DNA of 47,876 nt, from contig JBHHXG010000002.1 in the NCBI GenBank assembly GCA_046756985.1, positions 1 through 47,876 on the forward strand. The letters are read 5' to 3'. Numbering within the stretch: the stretch's first letter is position 1; the number at the start of each line of letters is the position of its first letter. Source of the DNA: JBHHXG01 sp046756985 (GTDB taxonomy: Bacteria > Pseudomonadota > Zetaproteobacteria > Mariprofundales > Mariprofundaceae). Made by a program: the position numbers and the translations under genes. Positions 7,895-16,162 of the stretch are shown here, in pieces. A model generated the notes under the pieces. That model saw only the letters and a program-made list of their open reading frames with translations. It ran no database searches and was not told the DNA's origin.

Positions 7895-8857
7895 ATGAAG
7901 AATAACAAGCTAAAAATAGGCTTGGTCGCAATGACAGGTTTGGCTGTCATGATGTGGGCAAGCTCGTCAGCGGTCGCCGCCGAGAAGCGGTGTACAGCTG
8001 GAGGGGTGAAAGTGGAATGCCCCACCCAGAGTGAGGCGGCGCTGAAAAAGGCGTCTGCGTCTTTCGAGAAGGAAGCAAACGACATGGCGAAAGGTAAATC
8101 CGGCAGTACCTATGGTATTTCGGTGTTTGATTACCTGACCGGTGTCGGTAAGCGGGCCGAAAAAGGCAGCGCAACAGCCGGTGAAAGTGGCTATGGCAGC
8201 AAGCATGCCGGTGATGTGGGTGGCAGACGCACCGAATTGTGGGATCGCAGGGCGAAACCCACCAAAGGTGAAGGCATCTATAACCAGTGGACGCACAACT
8301 GGTCGCCTAAATTCAACACAACGCTTGTTCCGGGCGCTGATCCGAATGAGGGCAAGCAGTGGTATTATGTTTACTGCATTGCATGCCACGGCTGGACCTT
8401 GCAGGGCGATGGACCCAATGCCATTGAGCTCGATCCCCGTCCAAGAACCCTGACCAAGGGCAGCTACATGAACAGGAAGACCAATCTTGAGCTTTTCCAG
8501 GTCATCAAGGGCGGTGGCGAGGCGGTATCACTTTCCTCATCCATGCCGGACTGGGGAAATGTTTTGCAGGATCAGGATATCTGGAATGTTGTTGCCTTTA
8601 TCCGGGCCATGCAGGATGTCAAGCCGCCGAAGAGCGTAGAAGAATACCTGGCTCCCAAATCAACATTCAAGCCAATTGCGGGTGATGTAACTCCGCTTAA
8701 TGCGGCGAAGAGCGATGATTTCGCGGACGCGCAGGAAATGCTGGAAGCCAGCATGGCTGGCCGGGGTGGTAAAGTGCTGGTCGGCGGCGGTTATGTCGAA
8801 GGCGGCCTTCGCAAGGCTCCGAGCAAAGTCTCGAAGAAAGTCAGAAAGGGATATTAA
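7895..8857 (+). CDS. periplasmic monohaem cytochrome c
   Basis: A 320-aa exported protein with a signal peptide (about 1-29) and one class I-like cytochrome c domain. The haem motif is C161-I-A-C-H165 and the likely methionine ligand lies in SSMPDWG about 60 residues later. The stretch before the domain (30-150) contains a possible cysteine pair (C33, C42) and has no family I recognise; the C-terminal 70 residues form a basic glycine-rich tail. It directly follows the NosZ-like gene, so it is the prime candidate for its electron donor. The start has an AGGAAAAGA ribosome binding site. Confidence 0.88.
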   Translation: MKNNKLKIGLVAMTGLAVMMWASSSAVAAEKRCTAGGVKVECPTQSEAALKKASASFEKEANDMAKGKSGSTYGISVFDYLTGVGKRAEKGSATAGESGYGSKHAGDVGGRRTELWDRRAKPTKGEGIYNQWTHNWSPKFNTTLVPGADPNEGKQWYYVYCIACHGWTLQGDGPNAIELDPRPRTLTKGSYMNRKTNLELFQVIKGGGEAVSLSSSMPDWGNVLQDQDIWNVVAFIRAMQDVKPPKSVEEYLAPKSTFKPIAGDVTPLNAAKSDDFADAQEMLEASMAGRGGKVLVGGGYVEGGLRKAPSKVSKKVRKGY

Positions 8858-8923
8858 GGCTTTTCTGCCTTACTGTTCCGTGTTGAAGGATGATATCTTC
8901 GACTTGTATATGTAAAAGGTGGA

Positions 8924-8960
8924 ATCCGTGACGGCTCAGGCCTCTGTGGCCGTCACGGAT
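8924..8960. promoter_or_regulatory. perfect 12-bp inverted repeat with 13-base loop
   Basis: Arms ATCCGTGACGGC (8924-8935) and GCCGTCACGGAT (8949-8960) are exact reverse complements. It lies 67 bases after the cytochrome stop and about 165 bases before hemY. The sequence that follows is AAAACCCC, not a T-run, so it may be a processing or mRNA-stability element, a Rho-independent-like stop without a tail, or an operator. Confidence 0.55.
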
Positions 8961-9124
8961 AAAACCCCAGTCATCGACAACACCCCTTTATATCGACGGA
9001 TGCTGGTTACTTTGGACTTACCGAAGCATGCAAACGTGTCTATGCACAGCCCTCTCGCGCTGACTGAATTAACCGGAAACTTCACAATTTCTAAAACTCA
9101 TATTCCAACCAGGAAATACCATCC

Positions 9125-10582
9125 ATGAGCGGTCATGATTGCGATGTGCTGGTCATCGGGGGCGGCGTCTCCGGTCTTGCCAATGCATGGTGGCTGGCCC
9201 GGGAAGGACTCTCCGTGGAAGTGTGGGAGGCGGATGAGCGTGCAGGCGGAAAGATTCTGAGCAACAGGCGGGACGGCTATCTCACGGAGCGCGCCGCCGC
9301 CATGGTGATGAATTTCCGCCCGGAGGTCGCGGATCTCGTACGTGAAACCGGTCTGGAGCCGGCGAAGACCGCCCGCATGCCCCTCGCTGAAGCTCGGCGC
9401 TATCTGCTGCATCAGGGTGCTCTGAAGTCGCTGCCCATGCGCCTGGGCGCTATGATTGCGTCGCCATTGTGGAGCACGCGCGGCAAACTTCGCCTTCTGG
9501 CGGAGCCCTTTATTCTGACAAGTGGACGCAAGGATGAGTCGGTCAGCCACTTTGTTTGCCGCCGGCTCGGCCATGAGGTGCTGGACAAGGCGATGGAGCC
9601 TTTTGTTGCCGGTACTCTGGCCGCTGATCCGGATCAGACCAGTGCCGACGCGGCTCTGCCGCGCCTTAAAGCATTGGAGCAACGCTATGGAAGTATTGCT
9701 GCCGGTATCCTGATGAATCGCATTTTGCGCCGGCGCACGGCCTGCGCCACCGATACCTTTTCCTTCCGCAGCGGTATCGGCACATTGGTGGATACCCTGA
9801 CCAAAGGCCCCGGAGTCAGTTTGCGATCCAGCCACCGTGTGCGGGAACTGGTTCGAGAGGATGATGGGTGGTGCGTTTCGGCTGAAACTGCTGAAGGACA
9901 CCGTTCCGTAATTGCGCAACATGTAATCGTCTCTACGCCCGCTCCTGCTGCGGCAGCACTCCTCAAGCCACTGGACAGGGAGCTTGCTGAACTGCTGCAT
10001 GGAATCAACTATGCCGCCGTGGCGGTTGTGCACGCCGGGATGGATCGTGGCGATGTAAGTCACCCTCTGGACGGCACCGGATTTCTTGCCCCGAGGGGCG
10101 AAGGCCATGCCCTGACGGGCAACCTGTGGATGAGCAGCCTGTTTCCGGACAGGGCGCCGAGGGGGAAGGTTCTGCTGACATCATATCTTGGCGGCGCGCG
10201 CGCACCACAGGTGAAAGACTGGGATGATGAGCGTATCGTCGATGAAACCCTGCGCACACTGCGTCCCCTGCTGGGACTGAAAGGCGCTCCGGAAATGGTG
10301 CGCATTGACAGGCACAGGCAGGCTTTGCCACTCTATCACGGTGCGTATCAGAGTCGAATGCAATCCATAGCCGAGCGTCTGAGAAGCCTTCCCGGGCTGC
10401 ATCTTGAGGCCAATTATATAGGCGGGGTATCGGTGCGTGATCGTCTGGCCCGTGGCCGAAGCCTGGCGAAGCAGATTCTGGCGGAAAGGCAATGGTCACC
10501 TGCCGAGCGGAATAGGAGCCACGATGAGCTTTTTACTTCGTCAGAGATGATGGGTACTGTTCAAGCGCATGGGCATGAGTGA
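9125..10582 (+). CDS. hemY: oxygen-dependent protoporphyrinogen oxidase (HemY/PpoX type)
   Basis: FAD-dependent flavoprotein of 485 aa oxidising protoporphyrinogen IX to protoporphyrin IX, the penultimate haem step. The N-terminal dinucleotide-binding motif is VIGGGVSGLANAWWLA, followed by the EADERAGGK segment typical of the amine-oxidase/PpoX superfamily. A central motif MEPFVAGTLAADP and a C-terminal VSVRD region fit PpoX. It sits between cytochrome genes, so a dedicated haem supply for the cluster is plausible. The enzyme normally uses O2 as acceptor, which is notable beside FNR-type boxes. An AGGAA ribosome binding site precedes the ATG. Confidence 0.88.
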   Translation: MSGHDCDVLVIGGGVSGLANAWWLAREGLSVEVWEADERAGGKILSNRRDGYLTERAAAMVMNFRPEVADLVRETGLEPAKTARMPLAEARRYLLHQGALKSLPMRLGAMIASPLWSTRGKLRLLAEPFILTSGRKDESVSHFVCRRLGHEVLDKAMEPFVAGTLAADPDQTSADAALPRLKALEQRYGSIAAGILMNRILRRRTACATDTFSFRSGIGTLVDTLTKGPGVSLRSSHRVRELVREDDGWCVSAETAEGHRSVIAQHVIVSTPAPAAAALLKPLDRELAELLHGINYAAVAVVHAGMDRGDVSHPLDGTGFLAPRGEGHALTGNLWMSSLFPDRAPRGKVLLTSYLGGARAPQVKDWDDERIVDETLRTLRPLLGLKGAPEMVRIDRHRQALPLYHGAYQSRMQSIAERLRSLPGLHLEANYIGGVSVRDRLARGRSLAKQILAERQWSPAERNRSHDELFTSSEMMGTVQAHGHE

Positions 10583-10826
10583 TTCCGAACTTCGTTTTTC
10601 CAGAAGGGCGATCAGGCGAAAGAAGCTATTCCTGAGGCTATCAATCACCAGCGTTATCATTGCATTGGGACTGATAGTCTTTTACGGCTGGCAGTTTGCC
10701 ACTCAACCCGATTTTGCCGTCGGTCTCCATGCCGTGCTGGTGATTTTGATTCTTCTGACGGCCAGACTGAATCTTCGTCAGTACTATTACGCCAAAATAC
10801 TTGAAAAATTAATTTCCGGGAAATAA
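10569..10826 (+). CDS. small two-helix membrane protein
   Basis: An 85-aa protein with a basic N-terminus (RRAIRRKK) and two predicted membrane helices at about 25-44 and 52-68. The start overlaps the end of hemY by 14 bases; a second ATG at 10575 is equally possible. No family is recognised. The overlap indicates co-translation with hemY, so it may belong to the same respiratory cluster as an assembly or anchoring factor, which is inference. Confidence 0.6.
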   Translation: MGMSDSELRFSRRAIRRKKLFLRLSITSVIIALGLIVFYGWQFATQPDFAVGLHAVLVILILLTARLNLRQYYYAKILEKLISGK

Positions 10827-10940
10827 TTCACGCTTACATGCTTCCATACAGACCCGCGTGCCCCCCCAGATTGATTCAAAGAAAGGGTCTTCAAATATTA
10901 ATCCCGCCCAGAAGCTGAACATGTAAAAAAAATACCTGAC

Positions 10941-10954
10941 TTGATTTAGGTCAA
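10941..10954. promoter_or_regulatory. FNR/DNR-type box upstream of the dihaem cytochrome
   Basis: TTGATTTAGGTCAA matches TTGAT-N4-ATCAA at nine of ten positions. A CATAAT hexamer at 10975-10980 is close to the spacing expected for a class II FNR promoter. The next start codon is at 11091. The site would drive the second part of the core locus, from the small cytochromes to the CydA-like gene. Confidence 0.72.
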
Positions 10955-11090
10955 GGTACGCAGTGGGAGCGGACCATAATCTGTCACCAACAGAGTGCTT
11001 TCTAGTTAAAGAAAACCCTGTGTCCACCAGATATTTGTTCCGTATCTTCATTAAGGTGAACACAGGACAAGAGGATATGGAGGAGGGATC

Positions 11091-11747
11091 ATGAGACGAT
11101 TAGCGATTAGCGCTTCCCTTGGAGTGGCCATACTGACTATGGCGGTATCGCCCGCACATGCGGCCGGGGACGCGGTTTTCAAGGGTAAAAACTGTAACAG
11201 TTGTCATTACACCACCGGACCTGCCAAAGAGAAGAGTATCGCCGATCAACTGGCAAAGAAAGGGCCGGAGTTGTGGTATGCCGGCAGCAAATTCCAGAAA
11301 GACTGGCTTGTTGCATGGCTGCAGGATCCCCAGCCGATTCGTCCCATGAAATACAACTCGCTCACCGATAAAAACGCGGGCGATCATCCCAAGCTATCGG
11401 CAGGCGACGCCGCCAGCGTCGCGGATTTTCTGATGGGTCTGACTTCCGCCGATGTTGAGGCGGGCCTGATTACACCCAAGTACAAACCAAAAGCGAAGCT
11501 GATCTTTAACAAGAAAATGCCATGTACCGGCTGTCATAAGTCTCCGGATAAAAGGGGCAATATCAGCGGCGGGCTGAGTGGCCCCTCGCTCGTGGGCGCT
11601 TCCAAGCGGCTGAACCCCGACTGGATTTACGCCTACCTGGCGAAGGTCAAGGTGTTCAAGCCGGTCAGGGATATGCCCGATTTTGCGAGCTATCTGTCGG
11701 AAGCGGATATGAAGATGGTAGCGGCCTACGTGGCCAACTTTAAATGA
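11091..11747 (+). CDS. periplasmic dihaem cytochrome c
   Basis: A 218-aa exported protein with a signal peptide (about 1-25) and two cytochrome c domains. The haem motifs are C35-N-S-C-H39 and C145-T-G-C-H149; candidate methionine ligands lie in PIRPMKY and VRDMPDF. It is the first gene after the FNR-type box at 10941 and is strongly preceded by a GGAGG ribosome binding site. It probably carries electrons between the membrane proteins and soluble partners of this locus. Confidence 0.9.
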   Translation: MRRLAISASLGVAILTMAVSPAHAAGDAVFKGKNCNSCHYTTGPAKEKSIADQLAKKGPELWYAGSKFQKDWLVAWLQDPQPIRPMKYNSLTDKNAGDHPKLSAGDAASVADFLMGLTSADVEAGLITPKYKPKAKLIFNKKMPCTGCHKSPDKRGNISGGLSGPSLVGASKRLNPDWIYAYLAKVKVFKPVRDMPDFASYLSEADMKMVAAYVANFK

Positions 11748-11773
11748 ATCCGGGCAAACGGAGGGAGACGAAT

Positions 11774-12124
11774 ATGTTGAGAATATCATTTATGACCGCC
11801 GCATTACTTGGTCTGAGCCTGTTTGCGGCGGGTTCGGCCCAGGCAGCAGATGCCAAGCAGATGTATGAATTTTACTGCGCCCAGTGTCACGGATCCGATG
11901 GTAAAGGCAAAGGCGTTAACGTTACAAAAGATATCGCCACCACGCCCCGCGACTTTACCAACAAGGTGGATATGGCGAAGCGTACCGATGATGATATCAG
12001 AACTGTTATCAAGGGCGGTGGCCCGTCCATCAGTAAGTCGGCACTGATGCCGCCCTGGGGTAAAACCATATCCGATGCGGATGTCGAACAGCTGCTGGCC
12101 TACATCCGGAAGTTTGCAAAATAG
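11774..12124 (+). CDS. small periplasmic cytochrome c
   Basis: A 116-aa class I cytochrome c with a signal peptide (about 1-24), haem motif C35-A-Q-C-H39 and methionine ligand in ALMPPWG. The chosen ATG follows GGAGGGAGA; an upstream in-frame ATG at 11744 would add a hydrophilic stretch before the signal. The domain pattern (CHGSDGKGKG, PRDFTNK, then GGGPSISKS) is that of small soluble electron carriers. It follows the dihaem cytochrome by 26 bases. Confidence 0.88.
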   Translation: MLRISFMTAALLGLSLFAAGSAQAADAKQMYEFYCAQCHGSDGKGKGVNVTKDIATTPRDFTNKVDMAKRTDDDIRTVIKGGGPSISKSALMPPWGKTISDADVEQLLAYIRKFAK

Positions 12125-12182
12125 AATCGGGCGTTTACGGCGTATGATTTAAGCAACATGGAAAACAGGGGATGATGTCATT

Positions 12183-12287
12183 ATGAGATATGAAACCAGA
12201 GGAAAGCTATGCGATGGTGTCATTTTTTCCGGCATGCTGGTGAATGCCATCGTTGTTGTCCTGATTCTTCTTATGTATGTCATATAA
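12183..12287 (+). CDS. one-helix small membrane protein 1
   Basis: A 34-aa reading frame with a polar N-terminus (MRYETRGKLCDG) and one membrane helix of about 20 residues ending MYVI. It is the first of three consecutive tiny membrane ORFs between the small cytochromes and the CydA-like gene. A GGGG stretch lies some 13 bases upstream. By analogy with CydX/CcoQ-type peptides it could be a small subunit of the bd-like complex, which is inference. Confidence 0.5.
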   Translation: MRYETRGKLCDGVIFSGMLVNAIVVVLILLMYVI

Positions 12288-12381
12288 AACAGGTCAGGTC
12301 AAACAGCAGAACATGGCGCACCGCAGACTGGCCATGAATGATGATGCAAAAGACGGATGAAGCGATGAGGGGAACAGTGAT

Positions 12382-12486
12382 ATGAGTGCTGAAGAACAAG
12401 AAGCAACCTGGGTGGGGCCTACCATATTTACGGTAGTTCTGATCGCAATTATTTTGGTATTCCGCTGGGTGCTGGTAGGGGGATGA
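12382..12486 (+). CDS. one-helix small membrane protein 2
   Basis: A 34-aa frame with an acidic N-terminus (MSAEEQEATW) and one helix from about residue 14 to 32. A GAGGGGAAC ribosome binding site lies at the expected distance before the ATG. The stop overlaps the start of the third tiny ORF (ATGA), which supports real translation. It is likely a small subunit or assembly peptide of the downstream membrane complex. Confidence 0.6.
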   Translation: MSAEEQEATWVGPTIFTVVLIAIILVFRWVLVGG

Positions 12487-12608
12487 ATAGAATGAAAGCT
12501 TATTTTTTGCCGTTCACCGGGGCATTCGCTGTCTTTGCCCTCGTATTTTTGGCTCTTGATTATGTGATTATGAAGCTTCAGGGGTTATCTCTGATATTTC
12601 ATCAATAA
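12483..12608 (+). CDS. one-helix small membrane protein 3
   Basis: A 41-aa frame with one helix (about 8-30) and a short tail ending IFHQ. The start overlaps the preceding tiny ORF by four bases; a GGTAGGGGG ribosome binding site precedes it. It ends some 80 bases before the CydA-like start. The arrangement of two coupled tiny membrane ORFs directly before a bd-superfamily gene favours a role in that complex. Confidence 0.6.
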   Translation: MNRMKAYFLPFTGAFAVFALVFLALDYVIMKLQGLSLIFHQ

Positions 12609-12689
12609 AACATCCTGAGGATGCCTGTTCTGCAGGCACCTACAGGCTTAATCAGGTTATTAAACAGGGATAAACGGGGGAGTCGAGCT

Positions 12690-14543
12690 TTGAAAACATG
12701 TTATAAGAGAATCATTTACGGGGCGCTGTTACTGGCACTGTTTGCCGTGATGCTATCGCCCGGCATCGTGCCAGGAACAGACGCAAATATGGCCATTGCG
12801 GCTGAAGCAGCGACAGATGCAGTTGCTGAGGTTTCTACAGAGGCTGACGCGGCAGCACCGGCTTACGCGGCAGCACCAAAATTAACCGCAGCCGATTACC
12901 CCACCATCCAAGGAGTGAACAGTCGGGTTGTTGTCTGGATTGTAGCGCAATTGCATCTCTGGTTTGCCGCATTCGTCTTGGCGGTACCCATCTTTGTATT
13001 CATTATTGAATGCATTGGCATGAAAACGCGCGACCAGCGCTATGACAATATGGCCCATGAATTCATCAAGGTCAGTATTACGGCCTACTCCCTGACCGCG
13101 ATTCTCGGTGGCCTGCTGGCCTTCAGCCTGATTCTTTTCTACCCGCATCTGTTCACCTATCTATCGACCATATTCAAACAGAGCATGTTCTATTACGCCT
13201 TGCTGTTTTTCGCGGAAAGTGCGGTGCTGTATATCTACTACTATGGCTGGGACTGGCTGCAGGGTGGAAACAAGAAATGGGTGCATCTGTCATTGGGCCT
13301 GTTGCTCAATGCGGTTGGCACCATGATGATGTTCCAGACCAATGCCTGGACAACCTTCATGATGAGTCCTGCCGGGGTTGATGCTGCCGGTGTATTCAAC
13401 GGCGACATCTGGGCCGCGATTCATAATTTCCTGTGGAACCCCATCAATATTCACCGTTTTGTCGCTAATATTGCCTATGGCGGTTCGATTGTCGGCGCCT
13501 ATGCCGCCTTCAAGTTTCTCAGTGTAACCAACAGGGAAGCGCGCGCGCACTATGACTGGATGGGCTACAATGCCAACTTTATTGCCATCTGCGCCCTGCT
13601 GCCGCTGCCTTTCGCCGGTTATTATCTGACTGCCGAGATGTATGCCTATAGCCAGCAGATGGGCATCACGCTGATGGGCGGCGTGTTCGCCTGGCTGTTC
13701 ATTATTCAGGCGGTGCTGATTGGCGCTCTGTTCCTGTCGGCCAACTATTATCTGTGGTGCGGTATGGGTCGCAGTGATGGCGCCAAGCGTTATTACCCGT
13801 ACCTCAAGTATCTGGCCATTGTCATCGTCGGCGCTTTTCTGGTCTGGTTTACGCCACATACGCTGGTGCTGACCAACGCGGAACTGAAGAGCCTTGGCGG
13901 GCCTTACCACGAGTATCTGGGTAAATTCGGCATCATGCCGGCGAAAAATACTGCCGTGAACTTTATGATTCTGTTCACGGCCCTGAGCTTTATTTTTTAC
14001 CGCCGAGCCAACAAGATTGCAACAGCTTCGTGGGCAAAAGCGGGCAATGCTGTGCAAATCGGGCTGTTCGCGGCAGGCCTGATCAATATCCTTATTCTGG
14101 GCATCTATTATGGCTATTTCACCAATACGGTGTACAAGGTGGCGGCCTCCATCCCGCAGGTGCTGACAACCCTGGTGATCGTCGTCATCGCTTTCACCCT
14201 CGATACGTTTATGTATAAGGGCGCGAAAGAGGTGGCACCTCTGCACTGGGGGCGAATACCCAATCGCTCCCAGTACGCCCTGTTCCTGCTGGCAGTGTCC
14301 TTTACCTGGCTGATGGGTCTGATGGGTTATATCCGCTCCGGCATCCGACAGCACTGGCATGTGTACGGCATTTTCAGGGACAACTCGCCTGATGCCTATA
14401 CGCCGGATCTGGCTTTTGCCGCCAACACGGTTTCAGTTGCGACGGTTCTGTTCATGGCCATGGTTATGTTTGTCTTCTGGCTGGCCTCGGTGAGTAGCCG
14501 CAAAACGGATGCTTCTAAATACTGGATGGGGCAGCAGTCATGA
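12690..14543 (+). CDS. CydA-like protein of the cytochrome bd superfamily
   Basis: A 617-aa multi-pass membrane protein with a cleavable-looking signal (about 5-38) and about 13 helices. CydA hallmarks are QLHLW (H89, haem ligand region), ES-AVLYIYYYGWDW (E176, GWDW 186-189), FQTNAW (218) and NIHRF (H255). Near the C-terminus IRQHWHVYG (552 on) replaces the quinol-oxidase motif GRQPW-x-x-YG: R, Q and W are kept but P is H. No CydB follows, and the protein is longer than typical CydA. The TTG start follows GGGGGAG; an ATG at 12621 has its Shine-Dalgarno sequence directly against it. Cytochrome genes on both sides suggest c-type rather than quinol partners. O2 or another substrate may be reduced; the function is open. 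Confidence 0.82.
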   Translation: MKTCYKRIIYGALLLALFAVMLSPGIVPGTDANMAIAAEAATDAVAEVSTEADAAAPAYAAAPKLTAADYPTIQGVNSRVVVWIVAQLHLWFAAFVLAVPIFVFIIECIGMKTRDQRYDNMAHEFIKVSITAYSLTAILGGLLAFSLILFYPHLFTYLSTIFKQSMFYYALLFFAESAVLYIYYYGWDWLQGGNKKWVHLSLGLLLNAVGTMMMFQTNAWTTFMMSPAGVDAAGVFNGDIWAAIHNFLWNPINIHRFVANIAYGGSIVGAYAAFKFLSVTNREARAHYDWMGYNANFIAICALLPLPFAGYYLTAEMYAYSQQMGITLMGGVFAWLFIIQAVLIGALFLSANYYLWCGMGRSDGAKRYYPYLKYLAIVIVGAFLVWFTPHTLVLTNAELKSLGGPYHEYLGKFGIMPAKNTAVNFMILFTALSFIFYRRANKIATASWAKAGNAVQIGLFAAGLINILILGIYYGYFTNTVYKVAASIPQVLTTLVIVVIAFTLDTFMYKGAKEVAPLHWGRIPNRSQYALFLLAVSFTWLMGLMGYIRSGIRQHWHVYGIFRDNSPDAYTPDLAFAANTVSVATVLFMAMVMFVFWLASVSSRKTDASKYWMGQQS

Positions 14544-15361
14544 AAAATTTTCTCAAGGTTGTCGTTTTTAGCGTCGTTATCATCAGCTCCTTCGCGTTGT
14601 ATGCCAGCTTTGGCATTCCACGCATCAAGCCGGCAGCACCGCCTGTTGAGGAGAAGCTGGATCTTGGCGCCATGACCATGGATCAATTCATCGCACTTGG
14701 TGACAAGGTATTCAACGGCAAGGGCACCTGCACACTGTGTCACAATGCCATGGGCCGCGCGCCAATGCTGGGTAAGATTGGCACTGTCGCCACAGAGCGC
14801 ATGGCCGATTCGCGCTACAAGGGCGAGGCCAAAACCGCCGAAGAATACATGCATGAGTCTCTTGTTAAGCCATCGGCGTATGTGGTTGCAGGATTCGGTA
14901 AATCCGGCACCAATGATACCGAAAGCCCGATGCCGGATGTGTCCGGCGGCAGCATCGGCCTATCTGATGCCGAGATCAAGGCGGTGATTGCCTATCTGCA
15001 GGACAGCAGCGGCACAGAAGTGACGGTCGAAATTCCCACCGATGTAGCTGAAGAAGGCGGCGGTGACGAGGAGGCGGAAGGCGGCGGAGGCCGCGCTCCG
15101 TACGAATCCGCGGAGGCGATCATCGAAGCATTGACCTGCGGCATGTGTCATATGATCGGAGAAGAGGAAGGCGAAATGGGGCCCGATCTCAGAAAGATCG
15201 GCGCACTGCGAGACAAGGATTATCTGCGGAGAGCCCTGCTGAATCCCAATGCCGATATAGCCGAAGGTTTCGACGCGGACATGATGCCCGATACTATGGG
15301 TGAGGACCTGAGCGCGAAGGAGATGGAGATGCTTGTAAATTATCTGGCTGGGTTGAAATGA
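14540..15361 (+). CDS. membrane-anchored dihaem cytochrome c
   Basis: A 273-aa protein with an N-terminal membrane anchor (about 5-25) and two cytochrome c domains joined by an acidic glycine-rich linker (about 168-185). The haem motifs are C64-T-L-C-H68 and C200-G-M-C-H204, with methionines in SPMPDVSGG and DMMPDTMG. It overlaps the CydA-like gene (ATGA) and the next cytochrome gene, so the three are translationally coupled and probably form one complex. Confidence 0.9.
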   Translation: MKNFLKVVVFSVVIISSFALYASFGIPRIKPAAPPVEEKLDLGAMTMDQFIALGDKVFNGKGTCTLCHNAMGRAPMLGKIGTVATERMADSRYKGEAKTAEEYMHESLVKPSAYVVAGFGKSGTNDTESPMPDVSGGSIGLSDAEIKAVIAYLQDSSGTEVTVEIPTDVAEEGGGDEEAEGGGGRAPYESAEAIIEALTCGMCHMIGEEEGEMGPDLRKIGALRDKDYLRRALLNPNADIAEGFDADMMPDTMGEDLSAKEMEMLVNYLAGLK

Positions 15362-16143
15362 TGATGGAACAGAAAAGACGTATACCCCGCTTATTACAAC
15401 TTGCCCTGGTTATTGCCGGCGTCTATTGCGGCTTTGTTCTGCTGTTCGATGTCGTTCTGGGAGCATTGATCCCCAAGAGTCTGCTCATCATGTATATGTT
15501 CTTCGTGATAGCCGGCGTATTCATGGTATTTACCAGCAACGAAGAGAGCACCAAGGAACTGGTGGATCCGATCAAGGCCCTGGTTGAAGACCCGTCAAAG
15601 AAAATGGTACGGAATATCGTTTTTGCTGCCCTGCCTCTTATGGCTGGCGCCTATGTTTTCTCAAGCGCGCAGCCCAGTTTCGAGGCTCCGGTGGAACTGC
15701 GCAGTATTCATCCCGCACCGCCAGCCTCGGTCAAGGTCTATGGCAAGCGTTTTGACCTGACGACGCTGGAAAACCCCTACCGTAAATTCGAGAAGGACGA
15801 TCCGGAAAAATTCAGGAAACTGGTGAATGAAGGCGGCGAGGTTTACATCAAGAACTGCCAGTACTGCCATGGCGACAGACTGGATGGCAAAGGCCCTTAT
15901 GCCGATGGCCTGAACCCTACGCCACTGAATTTCCAGGATGTCGGAACCATTGCACAATTGCAGGAATCTTACGTGTTCTGGCGCATTACCACCGGCGGGC
16001 CGGGCCTGCCCAAGGAAGCTTCGCCATGGATTTCGGCCATGCCGGTCTGGCAGGATTTCCTGAGCGAAGATGAGGTCTGGAAAGTGATCCTGTTCCTGTA
16101 TGACTACACAGGTAAGCGTCCGAGGTCTTGGGAACATGAATAA
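15358..16143 (+). CDS. three-helix membrane cytochrome c
   Basis: A 261-aa protein with helices at about 12-36, 41-59 and 86-102 and a periplasmic cytochrome c domain. The haem motif is C167-Q-Y-C-H171 and the methionine ligand is probably in ISAMPVWQ. The domain resembles the small cytochromes of this locus (CHGDRLDGKGP, then PLNFQD). It is coupled to the upstream dihaem cytochrome by a start/stop overlap. It likely links the membrane part to the soluble cytochromes. Confidence 0.88.
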   Translation: MMMEQKRRIPRLLQLALVIAGVYCGFVLLFDVVLGALIPKSLLIMYMFFVIAGVFMVFTSNEESTKELVDPIKALVEDPSKKMVRNIVFAALPLMAGAYVFSSAQPSFEAPVELRSIHPAPPASVKVYGKRFDLTTLENPYRKFEKDDPEKFRKLVNEGGEVYIKNCQYCHGDRLDGKGPYADGLNPTPLNFQDVGTIAQLQESYVFWRITTGGPGLPKEASPWISAMPVWQDFLSEDEVWKVILFLYDYTGKRPRSWEHE

Positions 16144-16162
16144 TTTACATTCAGGAAAAACA

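Noticed and set aside
8919..9128. 69-codon frame with GTG start overlapping hemY by ATGA
   Set aside because: Its start lies within the perfect hairpin, the product has no signal, helix or family features, and the gap is better explained as non-coding. A weak possibility remains.
9098..10108. 336-codon frame on the minus strand
   Set aside because: It is antisense to hemY, whose FAD motif and family segments are clear; long antisense frames are common with this codon use.
13290..14360. 356-codon frame on the minus strand
   Set aside because: Entirely antisense to the CydA-like gene, rich in His and Gln with no membrane or domain pattern.
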